64,000 nt of DNA, from assembly GCF_026151205.1 (NCBI RefSeq), contig NC_087078.1, forward strand, positions 13,313,118-13,377,117. Direction: 5' to 3'. A program made the translations under genes and the position numbers. Of this stretch, positions 23,801 to 37,383 are shown one piece after another (the first letter of the stretch is position 1; each line of letters opens with the position of its first letter). This stretch comes from Bolinopsis microptera (lineage: Eukaryota > Ctenophora > Tentaculata > Lobata > Bolinopsidae). Below the pieces are notes generated by a model, which was not told the origin of the DNA, made no database searches, and saw nothing but the letters and a program-made list of their open reading frames with translations.

Positions 23801-26800
23801 GGATGATCTACTTGTCTGGCTCCCAATTACGTGCCCTGTCAAAACACGGTAATGGCCAATGATCCTGGTGATTGTTTGTGTTGGAACTGTCCTAATGACA
23901 AGCTGGCCCATGCTAACTGTCTTAATTTCTCATTCCCACGCCAATGTTTGTCTTGCTCTCCCTCTCTCTCCCACTCGTTCTATATTTATAAAGCTTGAGT
24001 AATTCAGTCAAGTTCACACATTTTCGTTTGACCGGAGCTGAAGTGGTTTCTGGCTTCTGCAAGAGCAGTGCAGCAGTTACCTTGGTTCCCCCGTCCGTGC
24101 CACTGATGTTCCACTACCCAATGAAATTGTAGTTCTCACTTATCAGCAGTAATTTTTCAGCCTCCGCTCACCTCGGGCCGTCCTAAGATTTTCTTATCGT
24201 AGAGTTGTCGTAATTAGGTTAAAGCTCCACCGGTCCCGTGCTCCCATCACGTGACTCACCTGACTTGCATTCCGACCTCGACCAGAGCCACTAATTCCTC
24301 GCCTGCTATTTTCACGACTTTTGCAGTCATACCCTCTAATACTCCCTTATATTTATATACCTGCTTTTAATTTTAACAACTTTCTTTTTCTCTGTAATTC
24401 TTGGGCCTCCCTCCCCCCTTATCAAAAGTGAGGTCGACGGATATTTAGGATGTTTGATTTGGTACAAGAAACCCGGTACTGTTTATCCGTTATCTTACGG
24501 CTGGTTTCGTCTGTCACGAGTCTGATTTTATCTTGTCATCTAAATACTGCTTGTATTTCCGAGGGCGTCTTGTGATTTGAAAGTTGAGTTAGGGGTGATT
24601 TAATACAAGCTTGTTATATTGTGTTTCATATTCTGATAAGATGAGGTCGCGCTGCCTTCCTTTATCTAACCACTTCCTGTTTTAGCTGCATGTAATGCGT
24701 TACCTTACTGACAGGATGTCGGTGATCCGTTTCTGATGCCACAATTTCAAGCAGTCACACCTGCTTCTGGCGCCATTTCGGTGGCGCTTACTCACTACTG
24801 TAGGTGAATGGCGCCATTGGTTATGGCGCCATCGGTTTGTTAAATGTCATATGGTGCCATTGTTCATACCAAATTGGTAGTTAGTGTTACGATTGCTCGA
24901 ATCTGTTTTGAATCTAATTTTCCCATCGTAATGGATATATTCTGACTAATATGAGGTGTAGACTGTGGCCCTGTAGTCGATGATAAAATACTCGTGGTTA
25001 TGATCTATCGGTGATCTTATTCTAGTCAGTTTTAACTCAGCCCTGCAATACCTGTTATCTCTGTTCTATTACGTTATCTGTTCAATCGGTACTTATCACC
25101 GGATTTTGTTAAGCTAAGTGCACTTTGTGTACTACTGCTGCAGTAGTACACTGCTAGTTAATTTAGTGGCATGTCCTATAATTACTGGTGAAAATGTTTT
25201 TAGCAAGTGCTGAAATGTCCAACTCCCTCCTCAGAAAATTCAAATTTAACACCACACGAAAAAATGGGAATTTATGAAACCATACGTCATCATCGCTCAC
25301 ATTAATAGTTTTGTTTCTCGTATATGTTTTGGCAGTAGTTTTGTGTTGATGATCCGTAACTTTTTTCTCACGATTTGAACTTGACCCCTGAACTATCTGA
25401 GAAATCCCAGTAGAGTGGTATATACAAAACATTACTCCTGACAGGTCTCGGCTACAAGACTCTGAGGGAATATCGTTTGTACACAACACTCTTCAAATTA
25501 CCGTTTTTCAGTGCTTCTCTCTCCTCTCTTTGTACAGTTTATTATATATGGATTTGTTGTTGTTCTCACAGGAAAATACTGGTGTAGGTGGGATGGTTTT
25601 CTATAGTTCCAGCCCAATTGTCAAATAGTTGTGCGTCCCTCGCGTCTTGCACCACACAGAATATCATCAGCTTTCCCACGACTGAACTAGTTTCCTTTTG
25701 CAGCAGCATTTTTTCTCACGATTAAAGAGATAAAAAGCTTATCGCGTGTAATTTTTAGCAGTTGCGTCGGAAATAAGACGATTAGTTTGCCGGTATTTCA
25801 TATTTACCCCCCTTGCCCTGGTTACCGATTATACACCACCCTTGTTGCCATGGTAACCAGAGATGTCTACGACACGTAAGTCAGCCTACTCAAGCTACCG
25901 ATATCCTGTACTACTCCTGTCTTACTTCTGTTGTACTTGTTTACCTCACACTTTCTTCTACTCAGTAGATACAGTGTATCTGATACACACACCTTTTTAC
26001 TCATCTTCTCATCTATTACTACCTAGTTTTTATTCGTCTCGATTATTGATTTTCGTTTTCCTTAACGTCACGTTCTTGGTACTCGCTCGTTTACAGTCTA
26101 AGAAATTCAAAGAAAGTTGACAGAGCCGACCTACGATTGGTCAGACTCATATTATCATCTTTGCAAGGCCCTGGCATCTGAAAAACTTCGTATCTTATAT
26201 CTAATAAAGCTCATGAAGTATGCTGGTATCCAAATAACAGGCATGATGATATCCAATGATACATTTTTGATCGCCTGCTTGCTGAAGTCTAACTATCAGT
26301 CTAATAGCCATGCTTGCGGAAGAACACACTTTTTATCTGTATCTGACACACTTTGTCTTGCACTTCGCACTGATGCAGCATTTCTCTCACATGGCTTCTT
26401 CACTCCCGAGCTAGGAAGTTTAAACTGGAAATAACTTTAATCTCGTCATCGTTCTGATCGTTTGAAATTTAGGGAGTGAATATGATGTGTCCGATAGCAT
26501 TATCTTGTCTGAAATTGAGTTAGCAGCAACTGGTCTACCATGTACACGTTGTATAGCCTATCGGAGGAGAGGTGGGAATGCCTTGTATGACAGATAAATC
26601 AATTACACGGCTATGTGTGTCTAGCTAAGTTTAAATTTAGGTGGGAGTTGCAAGATTTTCTCGGCAGCAGCAGCAGCAGCCGTATATCCTTGTTTCTGTG
26701 ACTTTTTGCCAAAATACTTGCCCATCCTGTGTTGTAATATTAGTATCACACACAACAGATGGCCAGTTTTCGTCCGTTTCCATGGCATTTCAGATAATTG

Positions 26801-29800
26801 CCACGGCTAAGAGTTTCACAGAGGATAAAACGGCCTATTAACTTAAACATAACTTATTATGGTAAACATAACTTAATCACAATATTGGCTCTGGTGTTTC
26901 GCACATCGTATTGGGTTCCAGTAAACATATCGACCTCGTCTCTGTCACACAATGTACATTAAACGGCAAGATCGCCCCACCCTGAGCACCCAGATATTCC
27001 AATGTACATTAAGTATGTTGGTATGTTTATCTTAGTGTATGTTTGTTTAAGAACTCTATACTACAGGGTGCTGCTTTGTGGTATGTTACCTACTGGAGTA
27101 TTGTTCTTACTGTTACTGTGTATAATCCCCGTCTACCATGAGGTAATGCCTACTCCCATAATCTTCACATCACGCCCCATTTGATTATGTTTAAATTCCC
27201 TGTGGTACAGAAAAGTGTTTCTATTTTTGGAGAGTCAGCTCCGCCCTGATGCACAGATCACATCTTGTTTCTGTGCACTGTGAGATTGTAGTTGAGATGA
27301 GCGTTTTGGAAGTATGTTCAGGGCCAGCTGCTCCTTTCAAAGTATAAAGTTTCAGCAGTTGGTCTCTCTAGATCAGCATTGAACAATGTAAAGATAATGA
27401 GCAGTGTAAGTGTTATTGTGTCACGTGATTTGGTGTTTCTTACCTTCCCATACAGTTCACCTCATTGACATTCTTCCTCTTTTTCACTTGACAGAAACAA
27501 GTGTTTTCCGTAAAGTCAGCTGTAGGTTGCTGTACAATTTGTCCATATTCCCAGCTCTCACTAGAGTTGATGACCTGGAGCCGACCTGATCGCAAGTGGT
27601 CGCCCTTTCTCTGGTTTAATGTGGCAAATATTCGAACCTCAGTTAGTATTGTTTAAAGAAAATTGTTAGTGTTTCATGATGTTTGAGTTAACTACATTAC
27701 AATGAGCTTGAAACTGTGGCGCTTGTGACTCTCCTCTCCCTCATAACTAACCCTGCTTGTTTACTTGTTTGCTAACACCTCCCTTCATGGCTTCCGTCGC
27801 TATTTTGTTGTTGTTTTCTTTTTGCTTGCGCTGTACTGAAAACAAAAAGCACTAAACATAATTGTAATCGGAGCTTGGTGTTTTTAATTTCTCAAGCAGA
27901 GTGTTAATAGCTATTTCTGTCCAAGACACGATGATGTATAGATTGGAATGTGGAGTGTGGAATGTTCCGTAATGCTGTGTATGACTTTCTAATAGTTTCA
28001 CCATCTGATCCAGTCCTAACTTTGAGCCCGAATAGTAATGTGGTATTGGGCCAGTATTCTCAGGGTCCCGACCCACCTGACCAGTTACCTGCTTTCTGGC
28101 TGGTCCTCAGCGCAATCCACGGCCGGTGATTGGATGAAAACACGGCAGATGATGTAAATGAATTCGTATGCATATTAAGGGTCCCTGTAAATGCATGTCA
28201 GCGTGAAGTCCTTGTATTTGATGTATAATAAAGGGAGAATTAAGGTGGCGTGTCATGCACCAAATCAGCAGTAGTAGCCCATGTGACATGTGATGTTTGT
28301 TTAGCATTGAGAGAGAGAAAGAGGGAGGGTACTACTGGTGAGAAGTACACTTCCCTCTACTTTTCCTCTGCTGTGGTTTTGTAATGCTCCACCTATCTTG
28401 GGATCTGAGCCTACTCACAGTCTTTAAGCTTACCCTTGATACTTTGTGCTCAACCCGGTTGATAACTAAATAGGTTTGACCACACGACAGAACCTGTTTT
28501 GTTACTTTTTTGTTACTGTGCTGGGTTACCATCCCCGTATACCAGGGGTGTCCTCTGTATTTCTCTAGTTTCTGGGTGTGTAGTGCTCTCTAGCCCACTT
28601 TCTATACTCACCTAACTTGTTATCCCTGAAATATATATACCCCCATCTCCTTGTTAATTCCTGGAACTAATTAACTTTCAATTTTCTTATCTCCAACCAC
28701 CGAGATGTTCCTTGAAGCCCTACGGTACTTTGGTTTTTACTCGCACATGATTGGCGAACTTTTTATCTCGATTCTTGATTGAAAATCTGATTTTAATTGG
28801 GCTTCTCATTTCGCTTAAAGAGGGGTAGTCATGTTTAGCGGGGGCCACTAATTACCCTCCCCACAATCTGTGATGTTGTCTCTGGTTGTGCCATTGAGAC
28901 TGCACAATTTGTCTGCAACCGAGCCAACCATGAGTTTCACCTGACTAATTCGGTGTTGTTGTGTGTTTATGCGAGAATATGCGGCCCGGAAAAGGGAGCG
29001 CTGTCGGCTGGGGGCAGCTGTGTGAGAGGAGTGTGTCTGGGTGAGGGTGTATTTGGGAGCTGTCTACTTTTATACACGGCACACCTCACCTTCTACCAAC
29101 ATAGTTCCACCGTGTTCTCCTGCCTCTCTGCTCCCTGATTACTTTAGGAATTAGTGAGTTGATCCAGGGCTACCATGATTCTAGTGCATACCATCCTGTG
29201 TCCCCTAGTCCACTTTTCCTGGCACTCCAAGCCCCCATACAGTATTTGTCACCTTAGCCTCGACTAGCCACCTTTCAATATCATTGAATAGAAAAACGGA
29301 TTAGTTGATCCGCGAATGGACCAATGAAAGGCCGTAGTTTCCTCACGCGATTCGCTTTGACCAATCAGCTAAATCTTATTTTATTTAAGATATCGAGCAA
29401 ATTTTTACTCTGCACTTCGATTGCTAAGAGAATAGCCGAACAGAGAATTTCACGCAAATTATAATGCCTCTCGTATCGCTTACAAATTTTGTTATCTTAT
29501 CTTACAAGACCCGACTGTCTCTTTGCATTCGATTAGTATTGCTTTTCAAGAATGTACCCGATTTTTCTCCCGGAAACAAAGCAAATATTTCTGAGCTGAC
29601 ACCGCATCTTGATTTCCGTATTTTGATTCTCGTAAATGAAGCCAAAATCGTGACTCGAGTGCTTTGTTTTTGTTATAAACTGTGTGGTATTTTCCTGTCG
29701 ATCGCCACGGCCAAGCAGTCAAATTTTGAGATGGACCTAATATTTTACCAATTAACACGTTTTGACATTTAGCACCGTCTATAGTTAATCCTACAATGTT

Positions 29801-30181
29801 AGACTGTTCCAGTACATTCTTTATATTGTCTTCATATATAGTTTTATCTCAAAAACTTTCTTTTACTGTATTATGACAGAGTTTTACGTTGATACTGTTC
29901 CTATGAAGACAGCATTTCGTGTTTTTATATCTTACATTTCCTTAATGTTAATAAGTTATTAATTATCCAGATATTTGTCCTTGTTTGCTGATATTTATAT
30001 CTGTTTAACACTTTCCGGTGATAAGGTGATTAATTGCCTCCCTTTGGGATGGTTTGTTTTTTTTTCGTGCTCGTGACTATGTTAAACCAAAAAATTCAAC
30101 ATTTAAACTTATACAATTTTCCAAAAATCTACTTAACATTTCCAAATATACGGTTTCTAACAAATCGCCAATTAGAAGAAG
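20828..30181. other. Long intergenic region, no supported gene
   Basis: About 9.3 kb lie between the minus-strand gene model and the tristetraprolin start codon. Scattered short frames have unbiased composition and no recognisable motif. Features seen are a short direct duplication near 22614-22660 ('ccaggaaaccaacatt(a/g)gat' twice), two CACGTG boxes (24249, 27422) and a short CAG run near 26665-26680. Noncoding 5' exons or enhancers of the downstream gene could lie here but cannot be demonstrated. Confidence 0.5.
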
Positions 30182-33100
30182 ATGACAGTCGGTCAGGAGA
30201 TGTATGGAGCAAGGCTGGACAGGAAGAACATTCCTCCTCCTCTGTCCCTAGCTAGCTTCAACTACCCCTCCCTTTCCCTCCAACAGCACCACATTCCGCT
30301 CAACAACTCCGTACCCAAATCTGCTCCTCCTCAATCCACCAACACTGATCTCATGCAGCAGGTTTGTTGTTCACTTGGTTTGTTTGTTCGTTAATTTATA
30401 GTTTCGAACGATTTTTATTTCGTCATTCATAACCATTGCTTCATGTAATTTTCCTTATCCTTTATCTTTGCCCTAATGTTTCGTGACTTCCCACTTCTTA
30501 TTTTTATGGTTTCATGGAAAACTTTACTGGTTTGTTAGTTGGTTGATCGGCACGGTACACTGACTCCAGGGTAGTTGTCTGTCCTCCCATCTCTAGTCAG
30601 ACAGATGATGTAATGTTTTTGTGTGTACTACACTTTTAGATGTGATGGAACTCATGACCATTACCTCGTTTTCTGCCAACTTCGGGGGATTTCGGGGACC
30701 ATTAACGTTCCCGACTTAGAACAAGAATCAGTTTGGTGATCTAATCTTGGACGCGTTTAGGTCCTCTAAATTTGATAAACATGGTTTGAAGGGTCCCTAT
30801 CTTACCCGACACCCGCTTGGTAACCGGTTAAGTCAAGTACAAACATCACCTGAACTCAATACGTCATTGGCAAATTAAATAAAATTTATCAGCCTCATGT
30901 GTGCGGTATCATTGGCTCTGTGGCCGCAGATTGAATTACCGGTCATCCAGTCATTTTCCGATGGAATACCGCATTTGATTATACCAGACAAAATGGGCCG
31001 GAAATCAGCAAATTATGGCAAGTTCCATTGTTTGTACAGGAGAAAATAAGAAAGATCAAAACAAACGAGATAACTAGTATCTAACTGTCTCTAATTTCAG
31101 CTGCAGCTGCATTTCATGCTACAGAACGAGAGCAAGACCCCGGGTCCTCAGCTACAACAGAACCACTTCTCGCAGTCCGGACCCCTTCAATCTCAATTCT
31201 CGACACCAGGACCCCTCCAACCAGGACCCCTCCAATCCCAGTTCTCATCCCCCTCCTCTCTACCCTCTCACTCAAGCTTTACTCCCTCCAACCTTCAGAT
31301 GTACAACAACAGTCCCATGTCTCCTCTGGTGCCCATGTCCATGGACTCCCCTGCTATGATGGCTCAGAACTTTGCCCAGGACCAGCAACAGCAGGACGTC
31401 AAGAACAACGCTAGCCGCTACAAAACTGAACTGTGTAGACCCTTTGAAGAGAGTGGCAGCTGCAAGTACGGAGAGAAATGCCAGTTTGCTCATGGACTCA
31501 ACGAGCTACGAAACCTCTCCCGACACCCCAAATACAAGACGGAGCTTTGCAGAACCTTCCACACCATCGGGTTCTGTCCTTATGGTCCCAGATGTCACTT
31601 TATCCACAACACAGAAGAGAAACGAGCCCCTCCTATCTCTCCAGGACCTCATAACTCTGGTTAGTTCATTATATCTATTGACCGTACACTTTCTTGCTTG
31701 TAGCACACAGATTTAGAATTGGCGTTTGGCGTCGCTGAAAGTGACATCGAATTATCTGTTTGCGGCGTTCTTGGATCTCCACCTCTACCCTCCACTGTGT
31801 CCCCTATAATCTCCCTAAGTTTGACACTAGTATATTTAACCCCCACTCCTGGTTGTAACCAAAGTTCCGTATTGATAATCAGTAGGTATTTCACTCCTAA
31901 TCTCGGTTGAAACCAAAGTTATGTACTGATAATCAGTAGGTATTTCACTCCCAATTCCGGTTCCGTAATCAGTAGGTCACCAGTAATCAGTCCGGTTCCG
32001 GGTCAAAGGTGGTTAGACATTATCTGGGGACCTGGCTCGAAGAACCATTACAACTTACTTAGCACCGTCTGGGGCCTCCCAGCACCGCTCACAACAGCCT
32101 CTCTTCTATCCTTCTAATATTTATCTCTCTCCTACATTCATATAAATGTAATTATTTTGAAAATCAGTAACTCAATATTATCAGCTCTGCACCGCAATTT
32201 GGCCGAAAGATCTTTTAGGAAAATTAAACGTAATGTACGAGAGAGTTCTCTAATTTGATGAGTGTTAGAAGCATAAGGAGACTGGTCATTCACCGCACAC
32301 CCTGTAGTCAGTCCTCTCCTCATTGGTCCTCTAAGTCTCGTGACTAAGACGAGACCGCTCATTGGCTCCTTTTTTCTATGCATGATGTTTTTAACTGCGG
32401 CCCGACGCATTTTTCCCACGCCCTAGATCCTCAGCTCGTGGAGCTTTGCCATTGAATATTTCTAATATTTTGCATCCTCTCCCGATCTTGCCGTGAACAA
32501 TTCGGTGACAATATTTATCTTTCCATAATTAGTTAAAGTCATTATCAAATCGGGGTTTATTAGATCACCCTTTCGGTATGAGGACTATCCATTACCTTAT
32601 CCTTAAGAGGATAAAAATGTCGTACTTCGGCCCCACATAATTCTAACCGCACCTACTTTTCAGGAAACGCAACCCTGCAGACCCTACCAGCTCTGCTGTC
32701 GCTCTTCCAACAGAGCTCTAACGTTAACAAGGTCATGGGACTGCTGTCCAAGATGCAGCTACAGTTAGGAGGCAAGACCCCTGACGAGGTGCTGCATTAC
32801 CTGAACCTTAACTCCGCTAATCTGATGACACCACCAAACACTCCCCAGCACATGTTCAACTTCCCCGAGTACATTGTTCCCGCTGCTCATGCTCTGAATC
32901 AGGTATGGGATCGTGATCTCGCCATCGCCTCATCTTCCTCATCACCTACCCCATCTCTCTCATCTGATTTATTCTCATCTCACCTGATCTCTTTGATGAG
33001 TGAATGATTCGTGTACCAATAAACTTGGTCAATTGATTGAAAACGTTGAAGAAAAACAATGAAAAAACCATCCAGAACTCACTAACTCATATCAGTTTAT

Positions 33101-33687
33101 ACGATGGAGTTCTTGTAACTCCAGAGAATGTTGATCTAATCTCCTCCTCTTCCCAGGCAACACGACCCTCCTCTGCTGTGATGCGCAACAACAACAACAA
33201 TCACAACAACAACAACAACAATAACAACAACGACAACAACACCTCCAACATTCACAGCTACTTCAACTTTAACCTGGCGATGAAGGACAGTCACCTGTCT
33301 GGTCTCCTCTCCGCTGCCAACCTCCACTCCCCCGGAGTCATGTACCCTCCGCAGAACTCGGGCAGTCCTGCAGGCACCCCGCCTCTTCAGGTCCAGGGTC
33401 CCCTCAGCACTGGAACTCTCAGCAACGAGAGCAGCCCTATGTCCGATAAATCGGGGGAGATGCCGCCACAACACTTCGTCCAGCACATCCAACAGCAGCA
33501 GCAGCAATACGGTGAGATGAGAGGTTACCATGACAACAAGATGTACCACCAGGGATCCGGAGACGTGAAGCTCAGTACCGAGTACATGATGCCCGGTAGG
33601 GTGATCCAGGAGGACCGGGGAGAATTCACCACTGCAAACGGCAAGAGACTGCCCATCTTCAACCAACTCTCGGATCCTGTTTGCTAG
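30182..33687 (+). CDS. Tristetraprolin/TIS11 (ZFP36)-family CCCH zinc-finger mRNA-decay protein
   Basis: This is a cytoplasmic RNA-binding protein of the family that binds UAUUUAU-type AU-rich elements and recruits the CCR4-NOT deadenylase. Exons: 30182-30361, 31101-31659, 32664-32902, 33157-33687, giving 502 residues. Two tandem C-x8-C-x5-C-x3-H fingers occur, at C172/C181/C187/H191 and C210/C219/C225/H229. Each is preceded by (R/K)YKTEL, and they are separated by the canonical 18 residues. The flanks are rich in P, Q and S, exon 4 opens with an Asn run (337-353), and residues 489-502 ([14 protein letters not shown]) match the family's C-terminal CNOT1-binding motif (human RRLPIF). The start ATG opens exon 1 without an upstream in-frame alternative, although noncoding 5' exons may exist. 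The first finger pair identifies the family; ZFP36, ZFP36L1 and L2 are vertebrate paralogues, so no single symbol applies. Confidence 0.95.
31845..32000. repeat. Short tandem repeat in tristetraprolin-gene intron 2
   Basis: About two and a half copies of a ~60-bp unit containing 'tgataatcagtaggtatttc' and 'aaccaaagtt' lie in the intron between the finger exon and exon 3. The third copy is truncated to 'gtaatcagtaggtcacc'. Confidence 0.75.
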
Positions 33688-35784
33688 ATGTTATCCTTCA
33701 GGACTTCGTGATCAAATACTGACGTTACGTCTGATGATATCTCGTCTCAGACCGGTTTTCATGGCAACGTATCTTGCTTAGCGTGGGTGATGTATCCTAC
33801 AATTTGCGTTGCTGTGACAGCGTGTTAATTTCTATAGTGCCTTCGTGAAATTAAATTTTTATTTATAATTATTTTTGTATTTATATGAACAGTTCATTCT
33901 TCAATCCGGTGTTCATTTGATTGGGAATAATGTTTTCGCGATTTGTCATCCATCTTTTGACCAGAGCTTCTTTTGGAGACAGCTCTTTGTGAAAAGTAAT
34001 GAAGAATCATATTTTGTTTGTTATCCGTTAATTTAGAATTTTTGTTCATTTAGTACTTTTATCACCACTCCGTTCACATAATGATAAACATGTTCACCAT
34101 ATGATTGTTGTCAACCGGCAAAAGTGGCAACTCTGTCGTGATCTGTGTATCGTAGCGGCGGTTATTTTGGAAGGTTCTAATCTCCTTAGATTAGTTAATG
34201 TTAGATTGAGCTCAATATTGTGAAGCATAGCCGAGTTTAGAGTATCCCTTTCTTATCACTGGTTGCACAGATCACGACACAGTTTCCCCTGAAATAATTT
34301 ATGTTCTCCAGGCCCGCGTTTTGTTGTGTTATATAAGGTTTAGTTGATATTTATTAATTAAACATTGTTAATGTTAATTGACTCGTAAATACATGGACAC
34401 GGATATTCGGAATTGTTTGTGAAGGAGGTAAAGAAGTTGTTTGTGAACGTTATTTTGATCTCATCGGGTTAACGGCTCAAAATGTTTAAATTTTACACTA
34501 CAACTGAGAAGAACTAATTATCCTTTACTTTAATTTTTGTTTCGAACTTATTTAAAATTTAAAGACTTCCGAATGCCATTAGAAGAAACGCATGCCATTC
34601 TGTGTATAGGAGAAACTTTATTTGCATGGAACGGGACAGCAGATACCCTTGTTATCTGCCGTCATGTTATCTACATTTCAGCTGCATGATCATTTAGGAT
34701 AATTTTATTTGCATATATAGCTGGAACTTGGTTCTTAAATCCATTCAGTTCTAGAATATAAGAATATTTGTTGTTTTGACTATTGAAAATTATGCAAGTA
34801 ACAGTATGAATTATATTTATTTGTTTGACAATTTATAATATAGATGACTGTTATAGTGATCCAATATGTATAAAAGAACGCGTATAATGTGTCTACATCT
34901 TTGACGTTGAACTGATTACGCAAATTTATATTATGTTCATGAATATTCTGAGCTATGGTTGATTGTTCACAACAATCTCACATTTTCAAACGAAGAGGAA
35001 TTGAGCACAATTTTAGGAAACTATTCAATCATTAAATAATTAGAAATCCGTGATTTGGTTAACAGTCCTATCGACTTGATTAGTATTTGAAAATAATATT
35101 TAAAGTTACTGAGGATAATTTATAATATAATACATATTGAGCAATGACTATTTGTGAAATAAACCATTGATTCGAAGCTCGCGGCATTTCTATTCCGTAA
35201 TAACACTTTCCGCCTTCTTTGAACTACAATTTTTGGGGTGCTAAATATTATTTATTTTCTATTATCTGTTGTCTGGACCTTTATCTGTTGTCTGGACCGT
35301 TAACTCACACAGGATATTACGTAGTAGGGGACTCGGATCGGTATTACTGAGTATTGAATGTTTGTTTCGTGTAGTTGATGATAAGTGTGTTGAGATCCCA
35401 TTTAACTTAACCGCATCCCATCTTTCTTGTGATCATAATATTTGTAAAGTGAGTTAACTGACTTAGAGATGTCCGGTGTGTCCTGTGTTACTGTCCTCCG
35501 TGTTTCGGGTCAATTTACGGCCCATTTTGGGTAGAAATCCTCGTCATATGCTTGAATTAGTTCTTGGTGTAATACACCAAGGCTCGCTTGTTTTCACACG
35601 TGACACTTGTTCAGATTATATTGGTTCGGAGATGTCATTTGCCAAAACAAGCGTGCTTAATTGAACCCCTAAATTTAGATTGGTGTACAGGAGGACAGTA
35701 GCACTGAAGTCTTTGAGCATGATAGCGTCCTATTTATTATTGAGACTATGTAAAAATATGTAAGCTAAAAGCGATTCCAATAAA
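33688..35784 (+). other. Tristetraprolin-gene 3' region with AU-rich elements and poly(A) signals
   Basis: This AT-rich tract has no open frame. TATTTAT cores lie at 33860-33866, 33878-33884, 34348-34354 and 34814-34820, a full TTATTTATT nonamer at 35248-35256, and another core at 35731. AATAAA occurs at 35158-35163 and 35779-35784. If the transcript ends at the first signal it holds four AREs. With the second it also includes the nonamer. Members of this family commonly regulate their own mRNA through such elements, so autoregulation is a reasonable inference. Confidence 0.55.
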
Positions 35785-36072
35785 TCTTCATACTATTAAA
35801 AAATACTGAGTTTAATTTCTACCTAATTTACTTACTGTTAACCGTGGTATATCCTCTACTGCAGTGTTAATTGACTGTTAATCAATCGTCATTTTGCCAT
35901 GCATTGGAGATGTACATTCTTGCAATTCCTGTCGTTCATCCGCGATCCTCAGATTAGGGTTTATTTCTAGGGAGAGTGAAACATACATGGCTCTAATGAC
36001 AATGTTCTTCATTGCATCATCTGATTTATTGGACTGAGCATTCCTCCAGTAGTCTACTCTAACCTTAAAACA

Positions 36073-36100
36073 TACAGGGTGGGCCAAAAGTCAGTACCCA
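36073..36100. mobile_element. Mariner-like terminal fragment
   Basis: The string 'tacagggtgggccaaaagtc' resembles the terminal inverted repeat of mariner elements and is preceded by TA. I found no opposite terminus or transposase nearby, so it is at most a relic. Confidence 0.3.
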
Positions 36101-36769
36101 TACGTTGGGTCTTATACCTCCGCCGTGTTTTATATTTGAGAGTTGTTGCTTTGCAGATGGCATACTGTACCTACTTGTTCGAGGATTTCGTCGCCAAAAT
36201 TTGAAAATTCGAATATTTTTGACCACGCCCATTCAATATTATAACACCTATATTGTTCTCTATGAACGCCTAATCTTTTCAGGGACGGTAGATTATTACA
36301 TGTTGCATCTGATCTGAAAAAATGATGTGAAACGGATTAGGAATAACGAAATTATCAAGCATTTTGTGTACCTCGTTAGCAAAATTGATTGGGTGAATAT
36401 GTGACATTGGGCATTCCCATAATATAATGTTTAACGGGGTGGTTAACGGGGTCACCTTATCACGTGATTAGGTAAGCTGATCACACGTAGTCTTAATGAA
36501 TAAACTCATTATGCTTCGTATCTCACTTCTCAGTCATATATCTGAGATCAGAAGCTACAACTCTAATTTTTCAGGACAAACGTAATTCGAATGGCCAAAC
36601 ACAATTTAATAAAATTTAGCTTGATCGACTATCCAAACTATCAAATAAATGCGAAAATGAACCTTCATTTGAAAAAATGAACACGAATATTTTTCGAGTT
36701 GATAAATTCCTCGAACCAGTGGTGGTACTAAGTCATACCAGAAAGAATTATTTCAATCGGCCACAGCTC

Positions 36770-37003
36770 TTGTCATACGTTGTATGACCCGCCGCGCACG
36801 AGTGCGCGGCTTCCCCTGTATCGTCGAAACTCTACACTGTGTGGGTCACCACGTGATACAACACAGCTCTGGGTATATGGTTACCTTGCTCTGAATTGTT
36901 CAGAGAGAAATTGACTGGTTTGTTTTGTATCACGTGGTGACCCCCACTGTCGCTTCACTATAGTAGAGTTTCTACAGGGGGCGGGTCATACAACGTATGA
37001 CAA
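36770..37003. mobile_element. Palindromic MITE, copy 1
   Basis: A 234-bp element has inverted arms of about 85-95 bp. Both ends begin TTGTCATACGTTGTATGACC and run inward through 'gaaactctac' to 'gtcaccacgtgatacaa'. The terminus itself contains a small palindrome. The left arm has an extra GC-rich palindrome ('ccgcgcacgagtgcgcgg') that the right arm lacks. It has no coding capacity. Confidence 0.75.
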
Positions 37004-37211
37004 GGTTTGTTCAACATTCAAGCTCTTCTTCGAATTCACTGTACTTTAAGTTTTTTATCATAATACCATTCGACTCATTATTTCGCTCACCAAAAAATTA
37101 TCACGTGACTTGTTTTTAAATGTTTTACAGCCGAACACAACGGCCTGATCTTACCTTAATCCTAACTAACCATTTTAGACCCAATACCCCAATGCCCAAG
37201 CCATCAAAAAT

Positions 37212-37322
37212 TTGTCATACGTTGTCAGTTGTATGACCCGCCGCGCACGAGTGCGCGGCTCCCCCTGTATCGTCGAAACTCTACTATAGTGAAGCGACAG
37301 TGGGGGTCACCACGTGATACAA
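37212..37322. mobile_element. Palindromic MITE, half copy
   Basis: One arm of the element at 36770-37003 is repeated here in direct orientation, from 'ttgtcatacgttg' to 'caccacgtgataca'. It includes the 'ccgcgcacgagtgcgcgg' palindrome and a 7-bp insertion near its start. There is no opposite arm, so it is a solo end. Together with the right arm of copy 1 it forms a larger inverted pair. Confidence 0.7.
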
Positions 37323-37383
37323 TCAAAAATAGAGTTTGTGTCTTATTATATATTATAGTTACCTTTACTTACCTTACCAGTTA

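Noticed and set aside
26117-26434. 105-codon plus-strand frame
   Set aside because: No family motif, composition typical of random translation, no flanking splice signals that extend it.
33136-33666. Minus-strand frame of 176 codons opposite tristetraprolin exon 4
   Set aside because: It is the complement of a strongly coding, repeat-rich exon (Val/Val runs opposite Asn codons).
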